Shown piece by piece: positions 1-6,345 of a stretch of DNA of 7,735 nucleotides. Numbering within the stretch: position 1 is the stretch's first letter; each line of letters begins with the position of its first letter. Origin of the DNA: JAABSP01 sp011390135 (GTDB lineage Bacteria > Desulfobacterota > Desulfobacteria > Desulfobacterales > JAABSP01); contig JAABSZ010000187.1 in NCBI GenBank assembly GCA_011390135.1, forward strand, positions 1 through 7,735. Reading direction: 5' to 3'. The notes beneath the pieces were generated by a model. That model saw only the letters and a list, made by a program, of their open reading frames with translations. It was not told where the DNA came from and made no database searches. The translations under genes were made by a program, and so were the position numbers.

Positions 1-93
1 CTGGATCAGGAAAATGATGCATTGAAGCACCCGGATTATCTGGGGGAAGCCTACGACGCCGGCAGAGATCTGGCCCTCGAACTGAAATCATAA
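1..93 (+). CDS. C-terminal end of an unidentified protein (5' part outside window)
   Basis: An open frame runs from the first base to a TAA at 91-93 and gives the last 30 residues of a protein (begins LDQENDALKH, ends DLALELKS). The peptide is charged and looks helical, with no catalytic motif or membrane segment, so the family cannot be named. A weak resemblance to the helical tails of patatin-like proteins is not enough for a call. Codon choice is like that of the downstream genes. It is a partial gene because the window begins inside it. Confidence 0.5.
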   Translation: MDQENDALKHPDYLGEAYDAGRDLALELKS

Positions 94-125
94 AGCTATT
101 GATGGCGGAATGTAACCGCCGTAAG

Positions 126-154
126 ATCATGAGTTGAGATGATAATCGTATAAT
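126..154 (+). promoter_or_regulatory. Possible sigma-70-like promoter (good -10, poor -35)
   Basis: A perfect TATAAT lies at 149-154 in the AT-rich gap between the end of the first gene and the 54-codon ORF. The correctly spaced -35 position (about 126-131) is a poor match, and the better TTGAGA at 134-139 is too close. A GGCGG/CCGCC hairpin (104-120) sits just upstream without a T tract, so it is at best a weak terminator for the preceding gene. Transcription from here would start near 161 and run into the small ORF and perhaps the DHH gene. Confidence 0.3.
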
Positions 155-198
155 TTCCTAATGTTCAAATCTAAAAAAAAGGTAAAAAAAGCAAAAGA

Positions 199-363
199 AT
201 GGACGCAGAAAAACTGAAGCAGTTGGAAGCGAGACTCAGAGAGATGCTGGTGGAAGAGGATCTTCCCATAATGGAGACCGAAAGAGTCGAGGCACAGCCC
301 TCCCAGCGGGTGGTGATCCGCCGCAGAAAAGGACAGGCCGACAAACGGATCTCCCTGAGCTGA
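199..363 (+). CDS. Small unrecognised protein, 54 aa
   Basis: ATG at 199 opens a 54-codon frame ending at TGA 361-363. The product starts MDAEKLKQLEARLREML, a charged amphipathic helix, followed by an acidic linker and a basic C-terminus (VVIRRRKGQADKR). There is no membrane segment, signal peptide or cysteine motif. No convincing Shine-Dalgarno sequence precedes it; the upstream stretch is a run of A with a distant GG. Support comes from its position between two plus-strand genes, its codon use resembling theirs, and a TATAAT box 45 bases upstream of the ATG. The basic tail could bind nucleic acid, but that is a guess. A spurious ORF is still possible. The family is not recognised. Confidence 0.45.
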   Translation: MDAEKLKQLEARLREMLVEEDLPIMETERVEAQPSQRVVIRRRKGQADKRISLS

Positions 364-394
364 TCCCGAAAACCCTTCCAATCATTATCAAAAA

Positions 395-417
395 ATCGTT
401 TTGAGTTTCAAAACGGT
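395..417. promoter_or_regulatory. Perfect 8-bp hairpin; minus-strand terminator shape or operator
   Basis: CGTTTTGA (397-404) and TCAAAACG (408-415) are exact inverted repeats around a 3-base loop, extended by one wobble and one A-T pair. Read on the minus strand the stem is followed directly by A and then six T (396-390), which is the form of an intrinsic terminator. On the plus strand there is no T tract. The hairpin lies 41 bases upstream of the DHH start, so it could instead be an operator or leader structure for that gene. No minus-strand gene is seen that would need terminating here. Confidence 0.4.
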
Positions 418-446
418 ACCGGAAACGATCAAGACAAGAAGCGAAC

Positions 447-453
447 AAGGAGG
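447..453 (+). promoter_or_regulatory. Shine-Dalgarno AAGGAGG that fixes the DHH gene start
   Basis: AAGGAGG sits 4 bases before the ATG at 458. It supports that ATG over an in-frame TTG at 401, which would add 19 residues of low-complexity, non-conserved sequence ahead of the first catalytic motif. It is the strongest ribosome binding site in the window. Confidence 0.75.
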
Positions 454-457
454 CTTC

Positions 458-1378
458 ATGAGGCTATTGACGCGCTCAGATTTCGACGGCTTGGCCTGCG
501 GCGTTCTTCTGAAGGAGAAGGGAGTCGTGGATTCGTTCAAATTCGTCCATCCCAAGGATGTGCAGGACGGGGAAGTGGAGGTGACAGCGGACGATGTGCT
601 CGCCAATATTCCCTATGTTCCGGGATGCGGGCTCTGGTTCGATCACCACTCCAGCGAGGAGGAGCGGCTCAAGATCGAGTCCCTCGATTTCGAAGGGGAG
701 AGCCGTCCCGCGCCCAGTGCCGCGCAGGTGATCTGGGACTATTACGGTGGAGAGGCGACCTTCGGCTCCCACTTTCTCCCCATGCTCGAAGGCGTCAACA
801 AGAGCGACTCCGGAAACCTGACCCGGGAGGAGATTTTAAACCCCCAGGGATGGATTCTCCTCTCCTTTATCATGGACCCCCGCACGGGTCTGGGCAGGTT
901 CCGGGACTACCGGATCAGCAACTATGAGCTGATGGAGGAGATGATCGAATACTGCCGGACCATAACCGTGGAGGAGATCCTGGAGAATCCGGATGTCCGG
1001 GAGCGGACCCGGCGGTATTTCGAGCAGCAGGAGCTTTTCAAGGAGATGCTGCGGCGCTGCTGTTCTCTGCGGGGAAACGTGATCATCACCAACATCCTCA
1101 GCGAGGAGACCATCTACAGCGGCAACCGGTTCATGGTCTATGCCCTCTTCCCGTACCAGAACATCGAAGTGCGGGTGATGTGGGGCCGGGAGAAGCAGAA
1201 TGTGGTCTTCACCTGCGGCCACAGCATCCTCAACCGCACCAGCGGAACCGATGTGGGAAAGCTGATGCTCTCCTATGGCGGCGGTGGCCATCAGCGGGTG
1301 GGAACCTGTCAGATCCCTACGGAGAAGTGGGAGCAGGCTCTTTCGGATATCGTGGAGAAAATGCTGCAGGACGGATAG
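458..1378 (+). CDS. DHH/DHHA1 family phosphoesterase, 306 aa
   Basis: This is a RecJ/NrnA/exopolyphosphatase-like phosphoesterase of the DHH superfamily, a cytoplasmic metal-dependent enzyme that cleaves phosphodiester or phosphoanhydride bonds in small nucleotides or similar substrates. Visible motifs in order are SDFDG (D8 and D10, first metal motif), FDHHSSEE (D62-H63-H64, the signature), an aspartate in NKSDSGN (D117), MDPRTGLG (D140), and the C-terminal DHHA1 substrate motif GGGGHQRVG (274-282). All expected metal-ligand motifs are present, so it should be active. There is no signal peptide or membrane segment. The length of about 300 aa is usual for stand-alone DHH-DHHA1 proteins. The start is set by AAGGAGG at 447-453. 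Substrate (oligonucleotide, pAp, cyclic dinucleotide product, polyphosphate) cannot be read from the sequence. It lies 83 bases before the ACP operon on the same strand, but a repeat-bearing gap separates them, so a functional link is uncertain. Confidence 0.88.
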   Translation: MRLLTRSDFDGLACGVLLKEKGVVDSFKFVHPKDVQDGEVEVTADDVLANIPYVPGCGLWFDHHSSEEERLKIESLDFEGESRPAPSAAQVIWDYYGGEATFGSHFLPMLEGVNKSDSGNLTREEILNPQGWILLSFIMDPRTGLGRFRDYRISNYELMEEMIEYCRTITVEEILENPDVRERTRRYFEQQELFKEMLRRCCSLRGNVIITNILSEETIYSGNRFMVYALFPYQNIEVRVMWGREKQNVVFTCGHSILNRTSGTDVGKLMLSYGGGGHQRVGTCQIPTEKWEQALSDIVEKMLQDG

Positions 1379-1420
1379 CCGGATCAGGTAAGCCTAATCA
1401 GGTAAGACGGATCAGGTAGG
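1379..1420 (+). repeat. Three tandem 14-bp repeats after the DHH gene
   Basis: Three direct units of 14 bases (1379-1392, 1393-1406, 1407-1420) share the core ATCAGGTA with one to four changes elsewhere. The array starts directly after the TAG of the DHH gene and ends 41 bases before the ACP start. The rest of the gap (1421-1461) is AT-rich, with no T tract or clear stem. The repeats could be binding sites controlling the downstream operon, or simple slippage products. Confidence 0.7.
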
Positions 1421-1461
1421 GACCGTTTCCGAAAATATTTAAAGCATTTTTGATTTCATAC

Positions 1462-1722
1462 ATGCCGTTATCCAGAGAGAGCATCATCCATGACCTGAAC
1501 CGGATCTTCAAAGAAAACTTCGAGATCGAAGATCCGGACCCGGACGAGAACCTGAGCCAGGCATACGAGTTCGACAGCATCGACGCGATCGAGCTGCTGG
1601 TGGAGATCGAAAAGATCCTCGGCTTCAATCTGACCCAGGAGGAGAAGAAGCAGGCCGTGGAGATCCGCACCATCAACCAGATCTGCGACTATATGGAAGG
1701 GCTTGCGGAGGATAGAGCCTGA
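1462..1722 (+). CDS. Acyl carrier protein, 86 aa
   Basis: This is a stand-alone type II acyl carrier protein. It has the length of the family, an acidic helical composition, and the attachment motif EFDSIDAIELL, in which S39 should carry the 4'-phosphopantetheine arm. The usual DSL is DSI here, a common variant. It would hold growing acyl or polyketide chains as thioesters for the ketosynthase directly downstream, in the cytoplasm. The ATG at 1462 is preferred over an in-frame TTG at 1450 because it gives the usual N-terminus; neither has a clear Shine-Dalgarno sequence. Its TGA overlaps the ketosynthase ATG by one base (TGATG), which points to translational coupling. Association with a dedicated KS and not with housekeeping fab genes suggests a specialised ACP. 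Confidence 0.9.
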   Translation: MPLSRESIIHDLNRIFKENFEIEDPDPDENLSQAYEFDSIDAIELLVEIEKILGFNLTQEEKKQAVEIRTINQICDYMEGLAEDRA

Positions 1723-2966
1723 TGGTGGAAAGAAGGGTCGTCATCACTGCGGGTTCCGCGATCACCCCCATCGGCCACGGCAAGGCGAACATTGTTGAAA
1801 GCCTGAAAAATGGTGTCTCCGGCGTCAAGCCCCTGCGCCGGGATGATCTGCTCTCTGCATACATCCACTCCGGAGTCTTCGGAACCGTGGATTATCCGGT
1901 GGAATACGATTTCGATCGCCGGTTCAAAAAGACCATGGGGCCCGTGGCATTCTACGCGTGTCAAGTGGTCAGGGAGGTGCTTGCGGAGGCCGGGCTCGAT
2001 CCGGATTTCATCGGTTCGGGCAGGCTCGGGGTCGCGTTCAGCTCCACCCACGGCAGCCCCACGGTGCAGCGGGGAATTTACCGGCAGTTCTTCAGCGGCT
2101 CGTCAGAGGAGTATTCCTCGGTGAACGCGGTCGATTACCTCAAGTCGATGGTGCATACCACGGCCGTCAACATCACCAAGATGTTCGGCATCACGGGACG
2201 GGTCATCGCCTCGTCCACGGCCTGCACCACCGGGAGCCAGTCCATCGGGTTCGGCTACGAGACCATCAAGTTCGGCCTGCAGGACGCGATGGTCTGCGGC
2301 GCGGCCGACGAGTACGATACCACGACCGTTGCGGTCTTCGACAACCTGCTGGCCTGCTCCACCGCGTTCAACGAGACGCCGCATCTCACCCCCAGACCCT
2401 TTGAGGAGAAAAGGGACGGCCTTGTGGTGGCCGAGGGCGCCGGCGCGCTGCTGCTGGAGGAGTATGAGTTTGCCCGAAGGAGAGGCGCGAAGATCCTCGG
2501 CGAGGTGATCGGCTTCTCCTGCGGCAACAACGGCGGGGATCTGATCCTTCCCAACGCGAACGGCATCAAGGCGACTCTGCTGACGGGGCTGGAGAGTGCG
2601 GGGATCGGCCCGGAAGATGTGGATCTCATCAGCGCACACGCCACCGGAACCAAGATGGGGGATGTGATCGAGGCCCAGGCCATGTCCAAAATCTACGGGG
2701 ATCGGCCCCCGGTGGTCGCGCTGAAGAGCTATATGGGCCACACCATGGGCGCCTGCGGGGCCATCGAGGCGCTGATGACCCTCTATATGATGGAAGAAGG
2801 CTTTATCGCGCCGACGCTCAATTTAGAGAAGGTGGACAAGCGGTGCGCGATGATCCGCCATGTGGCCGAGTTGATCCCCGATGCCGATATCCGGATCGCC
2901 GCGGTGCAGAACTTTGCATTCGGCGGGGTCAACACCTGCCTCTTTCTCAAGCGGTTCGATGGCTGA
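1722..2966 (+). CDS. FabF-type beta-ketoacyl-ACP synthase, 414 aa
   Basis: This is a condensing enzyme of the KAS II (FabF) family, which joins an acyl chain to malonyl-ACP with loss of CO2. The full catalytic set is visible: nucleophile C168 in SSTACTTG, H306 in HATGTKMGD, and K335 and H340 in ALKSYMGHTMGACG. The gate phenylalanine F400 lies in FAFGGVN. Residue numbers are close to those of E. coli FabF, and the length is typical, so it is an active KS and not a chain-length-factor-like partner (which would lack the cysteine). Paired with its own ACP, and followed by acyltransferase and radical SAM genes, it more likely serves a secondary lipid or polyketide (aryl-polyene-, flexirubin- or ladderane-like) than membrane fatty acids. 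GGAGG at 1707-1711 precedes the start. The 3' end overlaps the next gene by 8 bases. Confidence 0.92.
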   Translation: MVERRVVITAGSAITPIGHGKANIVESLKNGVSGVKPLRRDDLLSAYIHSGVFGTVDYPVEYDFDRRFKKTMGPVAFYACQVVREVLAEAGLDPDFIGSGRLGVAFSSTHGSPTVQRGIYRQFFSGSSEEYSSVNAVDYLKSMVHTTAVNITKMFGITGRVIASSTACTTGSQSIGFGYETIKFGLQDAMVCGAADEYDTTTVAVFDNLLACSTAFNETPHLTPRPFEEKRDGLVVAEGAGALLLEEYEFARRRGAKILGEVIGFSCGNNGGDLILPNANGIKATLLTGLESAGIGPEDVDLISAHATGTKMGDVIEAQAMSKIYGDRPPVVALKSYMGHTMGACGAIEALMTLYMMEEGFIAPTLNLEKVDKRCAMIRHVAELIPDADIRIAAVQNFAFGGVNTCLFLKRFDG

Positions 2967-3786
2967 GGGTTCGGAAGCGCGACAGGTTCTTCCCGGATAT
3001 GGAGCGGTAAAACCGGCCTTTGACATCGGCGTGACCTTAGCCGCGTGGACATATTATACGCTGGGGTACCTCCTTTTTTTCGCGCCGCTCTATGCCATTG
3101 CGGCCCTCTTTGCAACGGATCGGCAGCGGGCATTTCAGCAGCTCAACCATCGCTTCTACCGGATCTTTTTCAGGCTTCTTCTGAAGATCACCCCGGGGCT
3201 GAGCCTCGAGGTTCCGGCGGATATCCGCGCGATCCGCTCGGCCGTGGTCGTCTCCAACCACATCTCCTATCTCGATCCGGTGCTGCTGATCTCCCTCTTT
3301 CCGAGACACAACACCATTGTAAAGGGGGCGCTTTTCAACATCCCCTTTTTCGGCCGGATGCTGAAGATGTCCGGCTATATCCCCTCGTCCGCGGAAAGAA
3401 ATCCCGATCTGGTGATCCGGGGGATGGAGAATCTGCCCCGCTTCTTTGGTACGGGCGGAATCCTCTTCATCTTTCCCGAAGGAACCCGAAGCCGTAACCG
3501 AGAGATCCGGCCATTCAACAAAGGGGCTTTCAAGATCGCAAAGCGGCACAATGTCCCCATCCAGATCCTTTTCATCCACAATACGGACCGGCTCTACCGG
3601 CCGGACCGCTTCTGGTTCGACACCTGCGTGGAAAACCAAATCACGGTGGAGCGGATCGGGGTTATTCCCCCGGAGATCGGCACATCCCTCTCCGAGCAGA
3701 TGGCCGAAGTGCGGAGGCAGATGGAACGGGCCGGGGTAAACCACCATCAACACCATTGCAGCAACCATTCATATGAGGTTCCATGA
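2959..3786 (+). CDS. PlsC/LPLAT-family 1-acyltransferase, 275 aa
   Basis: This is a lysophospholipid acyltransferase-like enzyme that transfers an acyl group from ACP or CoA to a hydroxyl or amino acceptor at the inner membrane. The catalytic HX4D motif is NHISYLD (H101, D106), and the acceptor-phosphate motif is FPEGTRSR (172-179). One hydrophobic anchor lies at about residues 27-52. The chosen ATG overlaps the KS end by 8 bases; a longer frame opening at 2881 would run inside the KS gene and adds an implausible N-terminus. Length is within the family range. The last 15 residues are odd, being rich in histidine (NHHQHHCSNH), and end at the ATGA shared with the radical SAM gene. In this operon it may attach the finished chain to a glycerol, sugar or lipid head group, by analogy with acyltransferases of aryl polyene clusters. 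The acceptor is unknown. Confidence 0.87.
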   Translation: MAEGSEARQVLPGYGAVKPAFDIGVTLAAWTYYTLGYLLFFAPLYAIAALFATDRQRAFQQLNHRFYRIFFRLLLKITPGLSLEVPADIRAIRSAVVVSNHISYLDPVLLISLFPRHNTIVKGALFNIPFFGRMLKMSGYIPSSAERNPDLVIRGMENLPRFFGTGGILFIFPEGTRSRNREIRPFNKGAFKIAKRHNVPIQILFIHNTDRLYRPDRFWFDTCVENQITVERIGVIPPEIGTSLSEQMAEVRRQMERAGVNHHQHHCSNHSYEVP

Positions 3787-5294
3787 AAGTCGTACTGATA
3801 TCCATGCCCGATGTCGCGCCCATCATCATCCATGAGATGGCCATCCATATGCCCAATCTCGGGATTGCGAGCGTCGGGGGAAATATCGATGACCATCACG
3901 AGGTCTATACCATCGACCTGATCCGTAAGCGCCGGCAGGTCAGGAAATACCTGACCCGGACATTGAAGTGCATCCGGCCCGATATCGTGGGGCTGTCGGC
4001 AATGGCGTGGCAGTATGAAACCTGCATCCGGATCGCGCGGCTGGTCAAGCACCTGCTGCCGGAGACAAAGGTGGTCATCGGCGGATATCACGCCACCCTC
4101 ATGGCCGAAGAGATCGGCCGCTCTCATGAGGCCCGATACATCGACTTCATGATCCGGAGTGAAGGCGAGGAGGCCTGCCGGCGGCTGGTCAATGCGCTGG
4201 AGGGAAATGACCGGATCGAAGAGATTCCATCATTGTCCTATCAAAGGGAGGGAAAATTCTTCCACAACCGGGCCGGAGAGATGCTGGACCTCTCCAGGCT
4301 GAAGCCCCCCATCCGGGACAGCCGCCGCCTCACCTGGGGCTATCATATTTTAAACAGCAAAATCGAAGTGATGGAGACCTCCAGGGGCTGTACCCGCTCC
4401 TGCAACTTCTGCAGCATCCGCCACATGTACGGCAAGAGCTTTCGGACCTATCCCATCAATCGGGTGATTGCCGACATCGACACCATCTATTACAAAAACA
4501 GTACCCGATGGATCTTCCTGACCGACGACAACATCGTGCTGGATAAGGAGTGGGTCTATGAGCTGAGCGACGCGATCATCGAGCAGAAGTACAAGGGGCT
4601 CAACCTGGTTGTGCAGGCCGACTGCATCTCCATGGCCAAAAACGAGCCGATGGTCAAACGGATGGCCCAGGCCGGGTTCAAATCGGTCTTTCTGGGGATC
4701 GAAAACGTCTCTGCAAAGAATCTCGCGCGGGCCAACAAGGGCAACTCCGAAAAGATCGCAAGAGAGGCCGTGGAGGTCTGCCACAGGAACGGGATCATGG
4801 TCATCGGGGGGCTGGTGATGGGCTTTCCGGATGATGATGAGCAGTCTCTCATCGACAACTTCGCATTTTTCAACTCTCTGGAGGTTGACGGCGCGTACTG
4901 CCAGATCCTGACACCGTATCCCAAGACCGGCATCCGCCAGAGCCTGCTGGAGGAGGGGCTGGTGACCAACCCGCTCGACTACAAGAAATACAACGGCTTG
5001 TGGGCCAATGTGCGGACGAATCATCTGAGCGCAGATCAGCTCCAGTATCTCTCCTGGTATCACAAGCAGAGGGTGCTGGGCTGGTGGGAGCCGTCGGGCT
5101 TTGTCCGGAGGGACGGAAAATTGTGGACCGGGATCTGGCGGTATACCTTCCGGCCCGTGCTTCAGTATCTCTATGCGCGGAAGATGCGGAAAACCGGATG
5201 GGAGGGGCGGTATCGGGATGAATTGGCCCGGCTCTCCCGGATGAACCGGTTCGATGATATCGATGATTTCGACCCCTACGGGGATGTGGCCTGA
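3783..5294 (+). CDS. B12-binding-domain radical SAM protein, 503 aa
   Basis: This is a class B-like radical SAM enzyme. The N-terminal part (about 1-145) has the fold pattern of a cobalamin-binding domain: the VVLISMPD start, PDIVGLSA, and the VIGGYHAT glycine pair at 100-101. No DxHxxG is seen, as is usual in this enzyme class. The radical SAM core (about 190-400) has the cluster motif GCTRSCNFCS (C203, C207, C210), then FLGIEN and GGLVMGFPD. The C-terminus (about 400-503) is a helical extension ending in an acidic tail. Such enzymes methylate unactivated carbons or form C-C bonds and rearrange rings, often on lipids or polyketides. The start overlaps the acyltransferase stop (ATGA), with TGAGG 4 bases upstream. 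Its 3' end overlaps the convergent deacetylase gene by 19 bases. Reaction and substrate cannot be assigned; acting on the ACP-bound or transferred chain is an inference from the operon. Confidence 0.9.
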   Translation: MKVVLISMPDVAPIIIHEMAIHMPNLGIASVGGNIDDHHEVYTIDLIRKRRQVRKYLTRTLKCIRPDIVGLSAMAWQYETCIRIARLVKHLLPETKVVIGGYHATLMAEEIGRSHEARYIDFMIRSEGEEACRRLVNALEGNDRIEEIPSLSYQREGKFFHNRAGEMLDLSRLKPPIRDSRRLTWGYHILNSKIEVMETSRGCTRSCNFCSIRHMYGKSFRTYPINRVIADIDTIYYKNSTRWIFLTDDNIVLDKEWVYELSDAIIEQKYKGLNLVVQADCISMAKNEPMVKRMAQAGFKSVFLGIENVSAKNLARANKGNSEKIAREAVEVCHRNGIMVIGGLVMGFPDDDEQSLIDNFAFFNSLEVDGAYCQILTPYPKTGIRQSLLEEGLVTNPLDYKKYNGLWANVRTNHLSADQLQYLSWYHKQRVLGWWEPSGFVRRDGKLWTGIWRYTFRPVLQYLYARKMRKTGWEGRYRDELARLSRMNRFDDIDDFDPYGDVA

Positions 5295-6118
5295 TCCGGG
5301 TCCGATTCTGGTGAGATCATGGCCGGAGTTTGAATCAGAGTCTCCAGCGGAAGAATATCATAGCCGTTCTTTTTTAGTCCTGAAATCAGTTTTTCGACCT
5401 CCTGCAGCCATGTGCGGAGGCCATCCTCGGTTCCGGGATACCGGTCGTGCAGCAGGATGATGTCGTCGGGCTTGACCCGGCGCAGGATCTTGTCCGAAAG
5501 GCCGTGAATCCGCCGGTTGCCCATGTCAAAGCCCCGGCAACTGAAATTGACGGTGTAAAGGCCGTTTTTTAAAAGAACTTTTCTCAATCTCGGATTGGTG
5601 ATGCCCACCGGTGGCCGGAAGATCCGGGGGAGTACCCCCAGCTCTTTGAGAACCTGCTGGGCTCTTTCGATCTCCCGGGAAAGGGTTTTCCTGCTTTTGA
5701 ACATTATGAGCGGGTCATGGCCGTAGGTGTGGTTTCCGATGGAGTGGCCCCGGTTCAGGATCTCCCGGATCAGTTCCGGGTGTTTTTCCGCATTCTTTCC
5801 GGCCACAAAGAAGGCGGCCTTGATTTGATGCCGGTCCAGAAGGTCGAGAAGCGGCGGGGTGGCAAGGGGGTCAGGGCCGTCGTCGATGGTGAGGGCTGTT
5901 GCGCGGGTTCCGGTTTTTCCGCGGCTGATGATGGGGAGATAGAAGCCGAACCCTGGAAAAAAGGGCGCGGCAAAACAGAGGAGAACGAATCCGGCAAGGG
6001 GAAGCACAGATAGGCGGGGGTTCAGGAAAAGCAGGAAGAAAGCCAGGGCATATGCAAAGGCGCCGGTTTTTTCGGCCAGGGTGAACCTTGCCGGTTTGGT
6101 TGCGGAAACCGTTTTCAT
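5276..6118 (-). CDS. Membrane-anchored NodB-family polysaccharide deacetylase, 280 aa
   Basis: This is a carbohydrate esterase family 4 (NodB homology) protein that removes N- or O-acetyl groups from sugars. Motifs in order are TIDDGPDP (D79 base, D80 metal), GNHTYGHDP (H130 and H134 metal ligands), FRPPVG (R168) and ILLHD (H224, D225). Two hydrophobic segments at about 20-32 and 38-55 precede the domain. The protein is therefore probably membrane-bound; the topology, and so the side on which the domain works, is not settled by the sequence. The start ATG (6116-6118) has no clear Shine-Dalgarno sequence. The gene converges with the radical SAM gene, and their ends overlap by 19 bases with no terminator between. 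Its nearness to lipid-synthesis and export genes suggests it deacetylates a sugar on the product or an envelope glycan. A peptidoglycan or unrelated glycan role cannot be excluded. Confidence 0.87.
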   Translation of the reverse strand: MKTVSATKPARFTLAEKTGAFAYALAFFLLFLNPRLSVLPLAGFVLLCFAAPFFPGFGFYLPIISRGKTGTRATALTIDDGPDPLATPPLLDLLDRHQIKAAFFVAGKNAEKHPELIREILNRGHSIGNHTYGHDPLIMFKSRKTLSREIERAQQVLKELGVLPRIFRPPVGITNPRLRKVLLKNGLYTVNFSCRGFDMGNRRIHGLSDKILRRVKPDDIILLHDRYPGTEDGLRTWLQEVEKLISGLKKNGYDILPLETLIQTPAMISPESDPDQATSP

Positions 6119-6125
6119 TCAGGAA

Positions 6126-6170
6126 AAAAAGGACAAAAAGACCCAAAGGACGAAAAGGACATAAAGGACG
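6126..6170. repeat. Five imperfect 9-bp repeats of the AAAGGAC type
   Basis: The tetramer GGAC (once AGAC) recurs at 6131, 6139, 6148, 6157 and 6166 in A-rich spacers, a period of about 9 bases. It lies just upstream of the deacetylase start on the minus strand, so it would form that gene's leader. The function is unknown; it looks like a simple minisatellite. Confidence 0.65.
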
Positions 6171-6254
6171 ATGGGAGCGGGAAGAGAGGCATCTCCAAGG
6201 GCTACGATGAATTTTGGAAATGAAGATCCTGGCAAGGGTTTTGGGGTTTCAGCC

Positions 6255-6307
6255 TCCACTCCGTCCACTCCGTCCACTCTGTCCACTCTGTCCACTCTGT
6301 CCACTTT
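6255..6307. repeat. Six tandem 9-bp repeats (TCCACTCYG)
   Basis: Two copies of TCCACTCCG (6255-6272), three of TCCACTCTG (6273-6299) and one degenerate copy (6300-6307) follow each other without spacers. On the minus strand the unit reads with a GTGGAC core. The array lies between the exporter-methyltransferase stop and the deacetylase start. Because units are 9 bases, any frame through it stays open and gives a repetitive tripeptide, which makes a spurious minus-strand ORF (6119-6304). The 227-base gap holds this array and the A-rich one, and no gene or convincing terminator. Confidence 0.88.
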
Positions 6308-6345
6308 CGTCCCTTTTCAGTGGGATTTTGATTCCGGAAAACCGC

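Noticed and set aside
161..217. 18-codon lysine-rich ORF (MFKSKKKVKKAKRWTQKN) overlapping the start of the 54-aa ORF
   Set aside because: It is just translation of an A-rich stretch; no Shine-Dalgarno sequence, and too short to judge as a leader peptide.
127..381. Minus-strand 84-codon ORF opposite the small plus-strand ORF
   Set aside because: Its sequence is low-complexity and phenylalanine-rich because of the A tracts on the plus strand; no domain or ribosome binding site.
2103..2741. Minus-strand 212-codon ORF inside the ketosynthase gene
   Set aside because: A shadow of a GC-rich coding region; the plus strand encodes a KS with all catalytic residues.
3037..3768. Minus-strand 243-codon ORF opposite the acyltransferase
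   Set aside because: No recognisable domain, composition typical of an antisense frame; the plus strand has HX4D and FPEGTR motifs.
4350..5063. Minus-strand 237-codon ORF inside the radical SAM gene
   Set aside because: An antisense shadow of the strongly supported radical SAM core.
6119..6304. Minus-strand 61-codon ORF with a repeated DRV tripeptide and a hydrophobic end
   Set aside because: Made almost entirely of the two 9-bp repeat arrays, which keep any frame open; the hydrophobic end comes from the A-rich array. No independent evidence of coding.
6255..6307. Possible CRISPR array
   Set aside because: Units are 9 bases and directly adjacent; there are no spacers and no cas genes.
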